This document shows, piece by piece, positions 10,301-20,700 of a stretch of DNA of 64,000 nt; positions within the stretch are counted from its first letter, which is position 1, and each line of letters opens with the position of its first letter. Below the pieces are notes generated by a model that had not been told where the DNA came from, searched no databases, and saw nothing but the letters and a program-made list of their open reading frames with translations. This DNA is from Branchiostoma floridae (lineage: Eukaryota > Chordata > Leptocardii > Amphioxiformes > Branchiostomatidae), in contig NC_049986.1 in assembly GCF_000003815.2 (NCBI RefSeq), forward strand, positions 17,289,542 through 17,353,541, in the 5' to 3' direction. Made by a program: the position numbers and the translations under genes.

Positions 10301-12371
10301 GGGCACACGGTATGAGATGAACTTGTACAGTTTGATGAGACATGCCGACTCTGCTGCCTCCCTCAGGTCCTGTGCCTCATCACAGCGCCAGTCACTATCC
10401 TCATCAGCAGCCAGCAGGACGCCACCTTCGCCTTCACGTCTCTGGCCATCCTGTTCTGCACTGTCATCACTCTCGGACTCATCTTCATCCCAAAGGTACA
10501 GGAAGGATCTAACAGATCCTTAAATCTTACTTAAATCTTACTTAGATTTCAGAGATTTTAGTACTGAATTAGAGTTTCTCGCCGACGCACCGTTCCCGGC
10601 CCTTTCCGGCTTGCTTTATTAACAACTAACAGTTTCTTATGATCTCAAACTTCTAACCATTCTTTAATTTACTACAGTACCACTACACCCCCTTCTCCTC
10701 ACCTTTTCTGCTACAAGATTTCGGCCTCACTGCGTTCTGCATGGCCGTCGATATGTTTGTACAACGAATAAATCTCCATTTACAGAGCAATTTAAAGACA
10801 TCACATGCCCCAAACCGCGAAGCTCTCTTGTGTTGTTTCGTGAATGATTATATAGTAATGACAATGATAAATATTTTACAATCGGTGTTTCCCCCACAGA
10901 TCATGAACTACAAACAGAAGAGCATAGAGGAGACGTCTCAGCCTCTCCAGGCCCCTGGAGTAACGCAAGAGGAGGAGGAGAAACAGAAAAGACTACAGGA
11001 GGAAAACGATACGATGAAGAAGCAGATAACACAGGTAAATGGTGGACCAATAATCGAAATATAGAAAAGAAATTCTACAGCTGTCCTTTTGACATTCTTG
11101 TTTTATCTGTCCATAACAGTTTTCAACAAATCTGTTTTGTCTCCGACTATGATACAGAAAGAGGAACGAATCCGTGAACTTCAGAAGAGTTTGAAAGAGC
11201 TGCTGAAAGAGGGACAGAAAATGACAAACACCTTCCTTGCGCCCCCTGGCGTCGGCAGACTGCAAGCCACCGGTAACAACTTCACTCGCCTCTCGGCTTC
11301 ATCGATGGCGTCATCAAGGTATGAAATAGCCTTATGAAAGGTACTTAACGAGAACGTTAAACACCTGTCAGAAGGACTTCGTTACTGAATACTGGGTAAC
11401 CTTCTGAATGACAAAAGAACACTAACCAGAGAACAGTCTGAGTGACATTGTAGTGCGCAGTCTCTGTCTAAGTGTTTTATGTCTGATACCTTACAGTGCC
11501 GTGCTGTCAAGCTAATAGTATGCTTTCAACGCTACAGAGGTAAAATAACACTAACTCCTACCAGTGAACAGAGCAACACTGTAGTGCGCAGTGTCTGTCT
11601 AAGTGTTTTATGTCTGGTACTTTACAGCGCCGTGTCAAGCTATGCTTCCAACGCTACAGAGGTATTCGAGGAAGTTTTGGACACCCCTCCCCCTAAGTAA
11701 GCACGGGCCACTTCCAAGGAACGTTTTGCAATGACATGTACAATATGCACCGTACAATACTTAAAAGTTCAAAGTTAAGCCCAAGAGAGCAAAAACTGCG
11801 GAAGATAAACTGCGGAACGCAAAATTGCCTTCTTTAGAAATAATGACCCACCCCCCACTACTATCTATCTTATACACGTGACCGCTAGGACCGCTAGGTT
11901 AAACGTGCCAAAAAATCTGTAACATACCGGTACTCATTACCGCCTGGTACCCATTATCGTCCACTTTGGGTAATGTCCGCATTTTCAATGGAAATTACGT
12001 ATACGTTTTGACTAAATCGGGCGACAATTAGACCGCAACTTTACCAACGTTAACCCCAATCCTGGCTGACCAATGGTTGGCATTTCTTAAGAATCCATTT
12101 CTCTAGATTGACCAAACTATGAGAAGATTATCCTTGCTTGGTAAAAGTGTTAATGTATATGTTTTCAACACCATGTCTCAGGGTCTCAAACATTTTCACT
12201 GTTATTTTTCCACCGTACTGTAGATATCGGGGGAAGGCACCTTCCATCAGCTTCGATGTTGGGAACGAGACCATCGAACGTGTGCCTGATCACGTGATGC
12301 TCCCCACAGTCAAGGTGACCTTGTCGGACGAACCGGCGGAAGATGGCGGCCAGTTCGAGTCTTTCTTGTGA
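1150..12371 (+). CDS. GABBR: GABA-B receptor subunit, 3' part of gene (16 exons)
   Basis: Class C G-protein-coupled receptor for GABA, acting at the plasma membrane as a dimer. Sixteen exons join in frame to 651 residues plus a TGA stop. In order they give the lower lobe of the Venus-flytrap ligand domain ([26 protein letters not shown]), a short linker, seven membrane helices, and a cytoplasmic tail with a coiled coil rich in Glu, Lys and Leu. The ligand lobe is closest to vertebrate GABBR1 (the EAPLAYD block is a GABBR1 signature), whereas parts of the membrane domain (IFLFGLD, RTW then WRVH) read more like GABBR2, so I do not assign the subunit firmly. The usual RSRR-type ER retention signal of GABBR1 is not seen after the coiled coil. 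A PPKY motif in the tail fits a WW-domain ligand. Upstream exons (signal peptide, upper lobe) are outside the window. Family certain, subunit type uncertain. Confidence 0.95.
1685..1878 (+). CDS. GABBR: GABBR exon b, ligand-binding lobe
   Basis: Starts [10 protein letters not shown] after an AG acceptor and contains the highly conserved [17 protein letters not shown] block, whose Glu is an agonist contact in mammalian GABBR1. Ends in phase 2 at a strong GTAAGA donor. Confidence 0.95.
2088..2145 (+). CDS. GABBR: GABBR exon c
   Basis: A 58-base exon after ATTTCAG. Completes Ser from the previous exon and reads [17 protein letters not shown], matching the conserved end of the ligand lobe. Donor GTGGGT, phase 0. 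Confidence 0.92.
2146..3998. other. GABBR intron with ATGAT microsatellite
   Basis: No coding segment seen. A run of ATGAT/ATATG units fills about 3826-3955, close to the following exon; the last about 45 bases before the acceptor are unique. Confidence 0.6.
3999..4062 (+). CDS. GABBR: GABBR exon d
   Basis: Reads [21 protein letters not shown] after CCTGACAG, followed by a GTAGGT donor, phase 1. It follows GVS of the previous exon exactly as in vertebrate GABA-B receptors. Confidence 0.92.
5053..5133 (+). CDS. GABBR: GABBR exon e
   Basis: Reads [18 protein letters not shown], the conserved KIGYYD strand just before the membrane domain. Phase 1 in and out. Confidence 0.93.
5400..5608. repeat. 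Dispersed repeat family R1, copy 1
   Basis: Reads from a GGGGGCC block through ATCGATCTTGACCTTTGTCT, a CCCACATACCAAATACC block, a GAGTTATGCTG block and an ACAGACAGACAG run. The same order of blocks occurs near 7740-7905, 32500-32775 and, inverted, 56150-56360, so this is a dispersed element. Confidence 0.7.
5653..5803 (+). CDS. GABBR: GABBR exon f, linker and TM1
   Basis: Contains [16 protein letters not shown] and the first membrane helix [19 protein letters not shown], then FNVLNRNVR. Ends in phase 2. Confidence 0.94.
6238..6370 (+). CDS. GABBR: GABBR exon g, TM2
   Basis: Reads [17 protein letters not shown] followed by [20 protein letters not shown], the second membrane helix and the loop ending in the conserved Cys (AICQ). 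Donor CAG|GTAAAT, phase 0. Confidence 0.95.
6907..7014 (+). CDS. GABBR: GABBR exon h, TM3
   Basis: Reads [20 protein letters not shown] then IWRVHRL, the third helix and following intracellular loop (GABBR2-like sequence). Phase 0; donor AAG|GTCCAG. Confidence 0.94.
7388..7485 (+). CDS. GABBR: GABBR exon i, TM4
   Basis: Reads [20 protein letters not shown] and [13 protein letters not shown]: the conserved WKLY entry to TM4. Ends in phase 2. Confidence 0.94.
7735..7910. repeat. Dispersed repeat family R1, decayed copy
   Basis: Contains TGTATCTGTTTGTGTGGACA, a GATGAGGGTCGGAAAAACGA block, AAGGTCAAGTT and CCCCTAGTAGTTTT in the same order as the 56150-56360 copy. Intronic. Confidence 0.45.
8103..8206 (+). 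CDS. GABBR: GABBR exon j, extracellular loop 2
   Basis: Reads [12 protein letters not shown], then [14 protein letters not shown], containing the loop-2 Cys that pairs with TM3 in this family. Phase 2 in, phase 1 out. Confidence 0.93.
8447..8574 (+). CDS. GABBR: GABBR exon k, TM5
   Basis: Reads [20 protein letters not shown] and [10 protein letters not shown]: fifth helix and third intracellular loop typical of GABA-B receptors. Donor GTG|GTAAGT, phase 0. Confidence 0.95.
9702..9801. other. Assembly gap (100 N)
   Basis: Run of exactly 100 N inside a GABBR intron; a scaffolding gap of unknown true length. Confidence 0.99.
10190..10310 (-). repeat. Possible tRNA-derived SINE fragment
   Basis: On the minus strand GGGTTCAATTCC (10259-10270) matches a pol III B box and GCTAGTGGATAGGAGG upstream is a weak A box. 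It does not fold into a standard tRNA as read, so a SINE head is more likely than a tRNA gene. Confidence 0.4.
10367..10495 (+). CDS. GABBR: GABBR exon l, TM6-TM7
   Basis: Reads [19 protein letters not shown], then [20 protein letters not shown]: helices six and seven with the family FxPK ending (FIPK). Phase 0 both ends. Confidence 0.95.
10900..11034 (+). CDS. GABBR: GABBR exon m, start of coiled coil
   Basis: Begins [14 protein letters not shown] after CCCCCACAG and becomes the charged coiled coil [19 protein letters not shown]. The coiled coil pairs GABA-B subunits and controls surface delivery in vertebrates. Confidence 0.92.
11158..11318 (+). CDS. GABBR: GABBR exon n, rest of coiled coil and tail
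   Basis: Continues heptads [19 protein letters not shown], then a Ser/Thr-rich tail ([14 protein letters not shown]). Ends in phase 2 at AAG|GTATGA. Confidence 0.9.
11419..11670 (+). repeat. Tandem duplication containing a GABBR exon
   Basis: Two direct copies of about 126 bases (about 11419-11544 and 11546-11670) share AACACTAAC, GTAGTGCGCAGT, CTGTCTAAGTGTTTTATGTC, the acceptor TTACAG and most of the exon. The second copy carries the open exon at 11628. Confidence 0.85.
11497..11539 (+). pseudogene. Decayed copy of GABBR exon o
   Basis: Preceded by CCTTACAG and followed by GTAAAA, so both splice signals persist. In the phase set by the exon at 11158 it reads SAVLSS and then TAA at 11513-11515, because of a CTG insertion and changes before TATGC. 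If included it would remove the last about 65 residues of the tail. Confidence 0.75.
11628..11696 (+). CDS. GABBR: GABBR exon o, tail
   Basis: Reads [19 protein letters not shown] then PPP, followed by a strong GTAAGC donor, phase 2. A decayed copy of this exon lies at 11497-11539. The next exon supplies the Tyr of a PPKY motif. Confidence 0.85.
   Translation, partial: RRVKLCFQRYRGIRGSFGHPSP
12224..12371 (+). CDS. GABBR: GABBR terminal coding exon
   Basis: Follows a pyrimidine-rich acceptor ending CTGTAG. Reads [20 protein letters not shown] and ends [10 protein letters not shown] with TGA at 12369-12371. Phase matches the preceding exon; no domain seen. Confidence 0.85.
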
Positions 12372-12402
12372 CACGTCTTGTGGTCGTTTTGTCTGCTACT
12401 TG

Positions 12403-12408
12403 AATAAA
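12403..12408 (+). terminator. Candidate poly(A) signal of GABBR
   Basis: AATAAA 32 bases after the GABBR stop codon. A short 3' UTR would follow; a longer one using AATAAA near 13076 is also possible. Confidence 0.4.
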
Positions 12409-14254
12409 GGAGGGAGGAATATCTTCAGGAGGTCCGGTTTTACAATTGAACCGATAGGACCTGACCAAAAGTAAGATATCTCGAAAATCAAACGACAGGG
12501 TGTTAGGAATAAGGAAAGTAAGGGCAGTAACAGTCTCTTAACTCTATCTTAACTATGTACTACTACAAGTGAAAAATCTATAAACGTATTGTACTTTTTT
12601 CTTTATATTATGAAATATTCCACATTGAGTCTGGTATTGGTAACTTAACTCGTGATATGTGAGATATGATATCAGTTAATCCTGGCTGTTACAAAAAAAT
12701 GTACAATATTGCTTTAAGTTCCACTTAGACAATTGTGGTTTGTTAGTTAGTGTTGACAGTGAAATGAATATGATATGTTATACTTGTCGTGTCAATACTA
12801 TTGAGTGAGTCTCTATAAGTATAACTGTTCTGTTAGTCCACGACTTTGACAATGTACAAATTTGTCAAGCTGTAATGATGTCTAAATCCGAAGCAATAGT
12901 TATCCGGTTAAAGTTCTCCTGTATCGATCATGAAAACTCACCTTTATAAGGTAGCAGATTGGAATTTCGCGTGCCTTTGATTGGTATCTAATGAATCCAC
13001 GGTATTTCGATTAGTTTCGTGGATGGTGTTTTCAGTGGACGTCATTAGAGAAAGTATCGCCAATTTCATTGCATACAATAAATTCATACACTAAAGAATA
13101 TGTGACTGTCATTTTGAGATCCCTAGGTATGAAAATCCCTAAGGAGGCTAGCGGCACCAGCTTTCGGATGGGATGCAGAATGGTTATTCCGTGTTGTCGG
13201 GAGAAGGTGCCTCAAGCAAGTTAAAAGCCTAGTAATTCTTCCCTGCAAAAGTATACTTAAGCAAGGAGGTTAAAATTCGGCTGCCCTATGNNNNNNNNNN
13301 NNNNNNNNNNNNNNNNNNNNNNNNNNNNNNNNNNNNNNNNNNNNNNNNNNNNNNNNNNNNNNNNNNNNNNNNNNNNNNNNNNNNNNNNNNGAAACGAACG
13401 AATACCGTGATCTTGATGTATCATGATTTCCCAACATTCGTGATCACTTAGCTTCAAAACTTATGCCCACCTTTTATTTTGGGCGCGCACGCATCAGTTT
13501 TAGGTTGTCCCAAGAGCGTCAAATCCAATTTGTATCAGTATCCAATTCGCCCCAAGGTTAGTGTCACTGCAATCACCAGTTTTACGACTTGATTTTGCTT
13601 TATTGTAAAGAAAGCATTAGAATACATCACAGTATTTCAGCACCGCTATATCCATTTCTGGGTCCGAACTCAACGTTGTTACGGTGATTGAGATATCCTA
13701 ATGTATTCTACTGAAACTGCAAGGTAATAGATCTAACGTTACATATTTGAAGATGCAAGTTCTCCATAGGACTCTGGCTACATATGGCAAACATGAAATT
13801 AACTGTACATACCAGTAGATCAGATGTTAAAAAGTATCTAACCCATAAATTTTAGTTTTGACATCGCAGTTGTGGATCTAATGATTCTCAGATTGACAGC
13901 TTGACCTATTATCTCATTATGTGTCAAACACATAACATTAGGTAGCATTCTGCAAAAGCCTCTTAAGCGTCTTGGTAGTTGACCATTTCCATTGCAACGT
14001 TTGCTGAATTTTCACATCATCACACATTTAAAATGATTTTTCTAATCTAAGTAACAAACACAATGCTTTAATGGCAAAGGATCAATACTTGACACACATT
14101 TCAACAACGTCAGCTTATCCCACAACAGGGCTGAAAAATCTTAATCTTATTGAATTGATAGTATTAAAATAACTATGCTGCTTGATGAAAATTGCAAATA
14201 GTTCGACTTATACATTTACCACATCAGTGCACTTTTGGAGCTACATCATACTGT
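12409..14254. other. Intergenic, convergent gene ends
   Basis: Between the GABBR stop and the stop of the minus-strand chimeric channel. AT-rich; holds a 100-N gap (13291-13390). TTTATT at 13599-13604 is a possible minus-strand AATAAA for the channel gene. No coding segment seen. Confidence 0.6.
13291..13390. other. Assembly gap (100 N)
   Basis: Run of 100 N in the intergenic space. Confidence 0.99.
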
Positions 14255-14750
14255 TTACCTGCTCAAATACCTGGTCAATGGAATGGCTGCCACGATGCTG
14301 ATGACGTACAGGATCAGACACAGCCTGTCCAGAACCTTCGCCAGCAAGGTGTAGTCGGACACCACCTCCTCGTTCTTTACTGCCTTGGTCAGCTCCTTCA
14401 TCTCGTTCTTCAACTCGGTGAACCTTTCGCCCATCTTCTCCGTTCCGATCTTCACGGCCTTGATCAGATCCTCGTTTCCTTTCCTCACCGTCCTGGTCAG
14501 CTCATTCTCTCCCGAGGATCCAGTGGACCTACGCCCTGTAGGAGGCTGAAACGCCCGTCCAATTATCCTGGATCTTCCACCACCCCACATCCACATTTCA
14601 GGGGCGCTTCTTCCATCCTTAGCCACCATGCCATTGTCGTCAAAGGCGATGGTCAGCTCTACGGCAGCGTGGTTGGTCAGGGGATCGTCACCGCCCGCGG
14701 TACCGGCGCTGGCTTGCTTGTCCTCCATGAGATCTCCCAGAAGTAATATC
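14255..14750 (-). CDS. Chimeric channel exon 16, cytoplasmic loop and M4
   Basis: Reads [20 protein letters not shown], a Gly/Arg-rich stretch, an amphipathic helix ([19 protein letters not shown]) and M4 [20 protein letters not shown], ending RYLSR with TAA at 14257-14255. The amphipathic helix before M4 is the MA helix of nicotinic receptors. Confidence 0.92.
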
Positions 14751-17700
14751 CTATGCAAATGTAAAACATTTTTACAAATGACGTTCCTCATTGTGCAAGT
14801 GTCTGCAAAGCATATCACAGCACTTGTGCGCCTGTAATTGGCCTAAGATTTCTCCATATCAGAAAGTGACTATCGAGATATTCCACATTTTCAGTCGTTC
14901 CTACGAAAACAAGGAATGGATTCAGTGACTCACTACGCCTTTGAATGTTTACGCTATCTTCAGAAGTTGCCATCAAAGGACCAGTAAGTAAGGCTGCAAG
15001 CAAAGGTTCAACTTGACGACTAAGACTGAAAGAAATACATCATCAAGAAGCTTAAGCGTCTTAAATGAATGATTTCATCATATGATTGGATACGACAGAC
15101 GAATTCAGTACCTTGCTGTGTAGCGGAGGAAAATAACCCTCGCCGTGGGAGACAGGCTCCCCTCTTTGCCGTGAATGAAGATGACGGCCATGGTGAGAAA
15201 GAGGAACAGTCCCATCAGGCCCATGCACACGATGATCAGCGTGGCTGGAAAATTACAGATGATAAATCCAGTAATAGCTACCAGAAATTTGACGAAATCC
15301 AATTCAAACGGAATGCATTTAATAATTGCTTGCAAAATGGTATGGTTAAATCAAATGTTTGCACTCACCGAAAAATGGTAGAGCTCCCTTGACAGGAATA
15401 ACGTCTGTAACAAACACAAGAGAGACGACCATAGACAGTTGAATGGTCACTCCGAAGGAGATCCGGTCTCCTTCTCCTATGGGCATGATGAAGGTGATGG
15501 TCATCAGCACAATCAGGATGATGCAGGGTCCAACAGTCGTGGCGATGTGGAATGTGGGGATCCTTGACAGTTGAAGAGAGAAGCACGCCTCCTTCTGATG
15601 TTTTGCGGAGGTCATATCCCTGCGGTACCATTCTCCCTCCGCTTTTGAAGGGGAGTAAGATCCACAAGGATGACGCACTTGTACATCTAATGCGGAGCTT
15701 TCCTCGTAGCATTCTGTAGTTATATTATATGTAGATATATACATCATCATCATCATCCAGGCGTGCTGGTTATATACACATGTGGTACATAGTAAGATGT
15801 ATCTAACGTCTATAAACGCTATACCAAAACGTCAAAGAAGTTTAGACATCCAGGTAATAAGATACGCCAAATAGCAATTACTCAAGCAACTGGATGTGAT
15901 TTGGAAAATCAACATGGGGACATCAGATTTTTCTAGCCTGAGTACCATCCTATTTNNNNNNNNNNNNNNNNNNNNNNNNNNNNNNNNNNNNNNNNNNNNN
16001 NNNNNNNNNNNNNNNNNNNNNNNNNNNNNNNNNNNNNNNNNNNNNNNNNNNNNNNTTTTTAGGGTAGGTAGTGTAAGGAGCCCGTTAGAAATCAAATGGT
16101 ACCCAGGCTAAGATTTTTCCAGTTGCTTGATTAATTGATACTTGGCGTCATACCAGAACATATTGCTACCAGATTTAGAGTCCTATGGAATATCCGAAAC
16201 ACTTACGTATTGTTTGCTCGATTGCCGTGGATGCAGAAAAACAGACTTCGCATTCCATGGTATCTGCGGGGAAGAGGAAGGGGTCAGCATCACACACGGT
16301 GGTGGTCAGCGTTTCCACTCTCCACTGTACCAGACCGGTGCTGCTCACACGCACCGGTACGTCCTTTGGTAGGCCTTGGTGGAGGGGGTTAGCACTGGAA
16401 CGTAGATCACAAAGAGATTCCTGTAACTTTTTATATTCGTTTGTTTGTACTGCATACCCAGTAAAACTGCCACTGAACAGTACAAGATGCATATCTGGAC
16501 AGATTTGCTTCACTCCCACCGGAATGGAACCTTACGCCTTTCCATTACTGAGGTGGGTACTTATACGTGTTCCCGGACCTCCATTTATGTTCTATCCTCT
16601 AACCAAAGCTAGGTACTCATTTTCACATGAGAGAAGTGCCTTTCTAATGGCCTGTCGGGGGTTTTAACATTGTCTCGATTTGTTTCAATTTTGCAACGCG
16701 TCTTGCTTTGGACAAGGAATTTTCCACCAGTCATAGGGGTTGAAACCTTGGCCAAGTAAGGCATACGCCTTTATCTTATAATGAAATAGATTTAATGAAT
16801 GCTTTAATTTATATCAATCTGGTTGATTGAACAAAGCCTTTCCACCTACTTCCTCTTGAGAGTGAATGCTGGGATCCAAATATCCTTGCCAGGAACGCTG
16901 AATGTCTCGATATCACCGTAATACTTTGGGTTCCACTTCAGCCTAGCGTCGTACCATGTCTAATAGGATAAAGATAATTACGTCTCAACAAAACTTGTTC
17001 TCCATGATCCAAAGGGACATAACTAGACATATAGACTACATGTAAAGACTTGAATATTTAGAACATTTATTTAGCCCTGAATAGTATTTTAGGACGTAAA
17101 GTGTGATAGCTGGAAAAGTTGTAATAACGTTTTTTCCGAAATAAGGGGCAAAAGATTGTGAATCGTAATTGTGAACGTCAGTCAATAGAATCCGTTGATA
17201 CGTGGCATGTGCAAAAACTGCCTAACGGACAACTACCTGTTACCGTGGTGTTGGAGGCGTTGATGATTAGTTTTCATGGTGACAGAGAACCATGAGCTCG
17301 AGCTCCTATTGGGTTGAATTTCATAGTACTAAATACTACTAAGCGCATATTGCTATATTTCCAAAAATGGTCTCCTGGCTTAGAGATCGACAGCCAGTGA
17401 CTGAGAGAAATTGTGTACCATAGGCTACATAGGCTGTGCAAACTTACGAAATCGATGATCAAAGAAGCAAGAAGCTGCTCCTTCTTTTCATCCTGAAATT
17501 TGAAACAAACAAAAATCATAGCATTAATCTTGTTGTGCACTGATGCATTTCAGCATCCATAATGATTTTGCTTATCAATAATATTCTTGGAAACGAAAAG
17601 GATCCTCAGATATGTAAGAAATAGTACTTACCAAGTTGACGATTTGTTCCACTTCCCCCCAGAAGTTGATGGTGACATTTTCGTCAGGTGCCAGACTCGC

Positions 17701-20700
17701 ACTGTAGGTCCCTAGTAGCTCCTTTTGCAGCCGTCGCTTATAGTTTACTAAACAGAGGGTGACCAAGCTTGTCAGAAAATGATGTCAAAATGTGATTCCG
17801 TACTGGTATAGCCTGACACGTTTTGCTATGAATTACAATGTGCGTAAGGAGCTTTTCTTGGGCACAGCAGCAATCTGTGGACAATGTTTAACCTAATTAA
17901 TGTCGCCTACATGTATGACAAAGATAGGAAATACGTGTGCAGAATAGCATACAAAAATGATCTCTGTCTTATTTACAGACGACTGGAGGAAAAACAAAAC
18001 AATGTGAATGACCTTTCTACGTCAAGAACTATTCTCAATGATACTTGAGTAAATGTGGAAACCGTGAGAAACCAGAATTAGAAAGTTTAAGGCAAGGACT
18101 AAACACCTGAACAAGTGGGCATGTGATATTCCCAGACGCCGGCGGACGAGGAGTTCCCCTGGCGGCACCTGACTTCCCGAGGATAACCGTACTCCAGCAT
18201 GTAGCCGTCGTTACACGTGTACGTCACCTTTTCTTCCAACAGGTAGAACCTCTTGCTCGGAGTTCTCTTGCCGTAGATTGGAGGCCCTCTGTCTGCACAG
18301 CTAACGGAATCTAAATGTAGTACAATAGAAACATTTTTATTTATTTTTTTTTTTTTTTATTCAGACATAGAGGACATAGAAGACAGACATAGTGGTGACG
18401 CACTCAAGACCACAGGTATGAACATTATATCACTATACATATATACAAAGACATAGACATAACTGAACTAAGCGAAATACAAAATTAAGGAAGATATAAA
18501 TAATACTAACATCAAGTTACCGTCCTCGGTTAAACAAAATGGCCGCTCCAGACCGGTAGGGTTACGGCAGTAGTTCTTGTCCAGGTTAGCCCAGGGGTAC
18601 TCTGCCTTGTAGTTATCATCTGACCACTCAAGACTCTTTGCCCCGGAAGTAGTTGTACTCCATGCTCCACGGTAGTTTGTGCCAGTGCCATGATAGCAAA
18701 CTGAGTATAAAGAAGTGAGCTACCTGTGGGCGAAAGAACCTGCAACCATTGTATTGCAAAACCGGTGGAAGACGAAATACATTTTTTTTCTAACTGCCTC
18801 TCCAATGACCAGGAAAGAAAGGAGTTATTTGAAGAGGTTTGCAAAAAACTCAAGGTTTGCAAAACACACAAAAATTTCGAAACGCTTACCGACGAAAACA
18901 AAACTATAAAGCTGTTGACGTCACATAACCCACTCATCATAGAAAAAGTGGGGTATTTCGTCTTCCACTGCTTCCAGAAAAGAAGTCAAACCCCAAATGC
19001 ATAGATTGTAGCTCTCAGCAGTCAATATCATTGTTAGAATAGTCACTTGTTTACACTTGTCACCATTGTTATCTATACCAAATTACTTTATGTATGTTTA
19101 CTATATCTTCTGTATGCTTTATGTTGCAATTAGCCCTCGGGCAAGAACTTGCAAATAAACTTCTATGTAGTAAAAAGAAGGAAAGACGACGGGAAATTGT
19201 TAACGTTACCTGCCACTAAAGCCACACTACCACATGACAGTCGCCTGGCGAAAAAATATTATTGCAGTTCTGACTCCCACCTTCCGTATCTTTCACTGCT
19301 GGTTCAGGGTTCCAACAGGCGTGCTGTGGTGACGGGAACAGCTCACATGGAGGCAGCAGGTCCCTCATCAGGGCTTCACTCATGCTGAACACTTCCTCAC
19401 ACCAAGAACGGCATGGCAGCAGCTGTCTTCCACTAATTAGGGAAAGAACTAAGCTCAATACCATTCGATGCATATCGTGAGGATATATATATCCAAGGAA
19501 GATTTAACCTCATTGATATGTCACAATGCGATGTTTTACGCGTACTTAAGAGCGAAGAAAACGAATACGTAGAGAATGAATGCCCCAATGGTTGATGGGC
19601 AACATTCCTTGATGACAAATAATTGATTCACGACCAGACGCGGACGCGGCTAGGTACGATATCATTACCCCGGATTCTTATCTATTCCAAGAAGATCTAC
19701 TGCCTACTGAGGGCAAAACTGCATCCGAAGGGCTGAATACTATAGAACTGACACCGGAACCAATGCATCGGATGGTGTTTAGCACTTTGGACCATGTCTT
19801 TCCTGTGGTACACCTTCTTCAGGAGATTTTTCCAGTAGATGTATTGGCTACTTACACGCATGAGGCCGTGATGTTTGAAGACGGACAGTGGTGAAGGTTC
19901 TCTTTAGTCACATTGCATCCTGGAAAAATTACAGTAGATACGAATTCTCGTAACTCCGGATGGTGTTCCCCCGCGATGCTGTAGGAACTGTTGAGAAGCT
20001 CCACGGCAGAGGAGTTCCGTATCTCCTCGGCTGTCGTCTGCTTCATCGGGTTCGGTAACATGGTGAGTCTGCTGTTGAGCTGGAAATCCTCGGGAATTCT
20101 CGAGCACACTGAAAAGTGAATCAAAAGGATTCCATGTTATTCGTCGACACGTCGGCTGATGCAACCTGAAGAAACAAGGCATTGACATTTTACCTGAAGG
20201 TAAAAGGAAGTGGAAAACACTTAAAAGTTTTAGACAGCATTCGCTGTCTTATGACACTTCGCCAGTATCAGAATGCTCTCTAGTGCAACTGCTGCATGGT
20301 CAAACTCAATATCAAGTTGTCAATTCTATTCATTGCTCGAATTCAGAAAAATAAAAGACCACCCGATTCTGGAGTTGATTTCATCTTTAAAGCACTAAAT
20401 TATGCATGCAACCAGAAGTAATTATAGGCACCGATGTGACTGACCCCATGATACGGTAACTTACCACATCTTTCCTCGTCGCTGCGGTCCGGACAGTCTG
20501 AGGTCCCGTCACAGCGTCTCCATGACAATATGCAGGTGTATTTGTCTGCACAGCGGAAATACCCAGGGGAGCACTTCACGATACCTGTGAATGGCAACAA
20601 TTTCTCATTAATGCTGTTTATTCTGCCACACCCAGGGATGTCCCTGTAGCTCAACTGGTAGCAGCCTCATCAGTTCCCGGATGTACTAATGCCAACAGTC

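Larger units (their letters stand above)
8575..10366. other. GABBR intron with assembly gap and SINE-like piece
   Basis: A 1.8 kb intron between TM5 and TM6 exons. It holds a 100-N gap (9702-9801) and a tRNA-like fragment at 10190-10310. No coding segment seen; the exons on either side join without missing residues. Confidence 0.6.

Noticed and set aside
14192-14746. Open frame on the plus strand over the channel terminal exon
   Set aside because: It is the antisense shadow of the minus-strand exon that encodes the MA helix and M4; no splice or family support on the plus strand.
16394-16418. Alternative upstream acceptor for the Cys-loop exon
   Set aside because: Reading from it in the required phase reaches a stop before the Cys loop; the acceptor before 16394 gives the family sequence.
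18726-19004. Possible host exon encoding CNHC...HFFSNC
   Set aside because: Matches the C-terminal segment of LINE reverse transcriptases and is followed by a LINE-like 3' end; opposite strand to the host gene.
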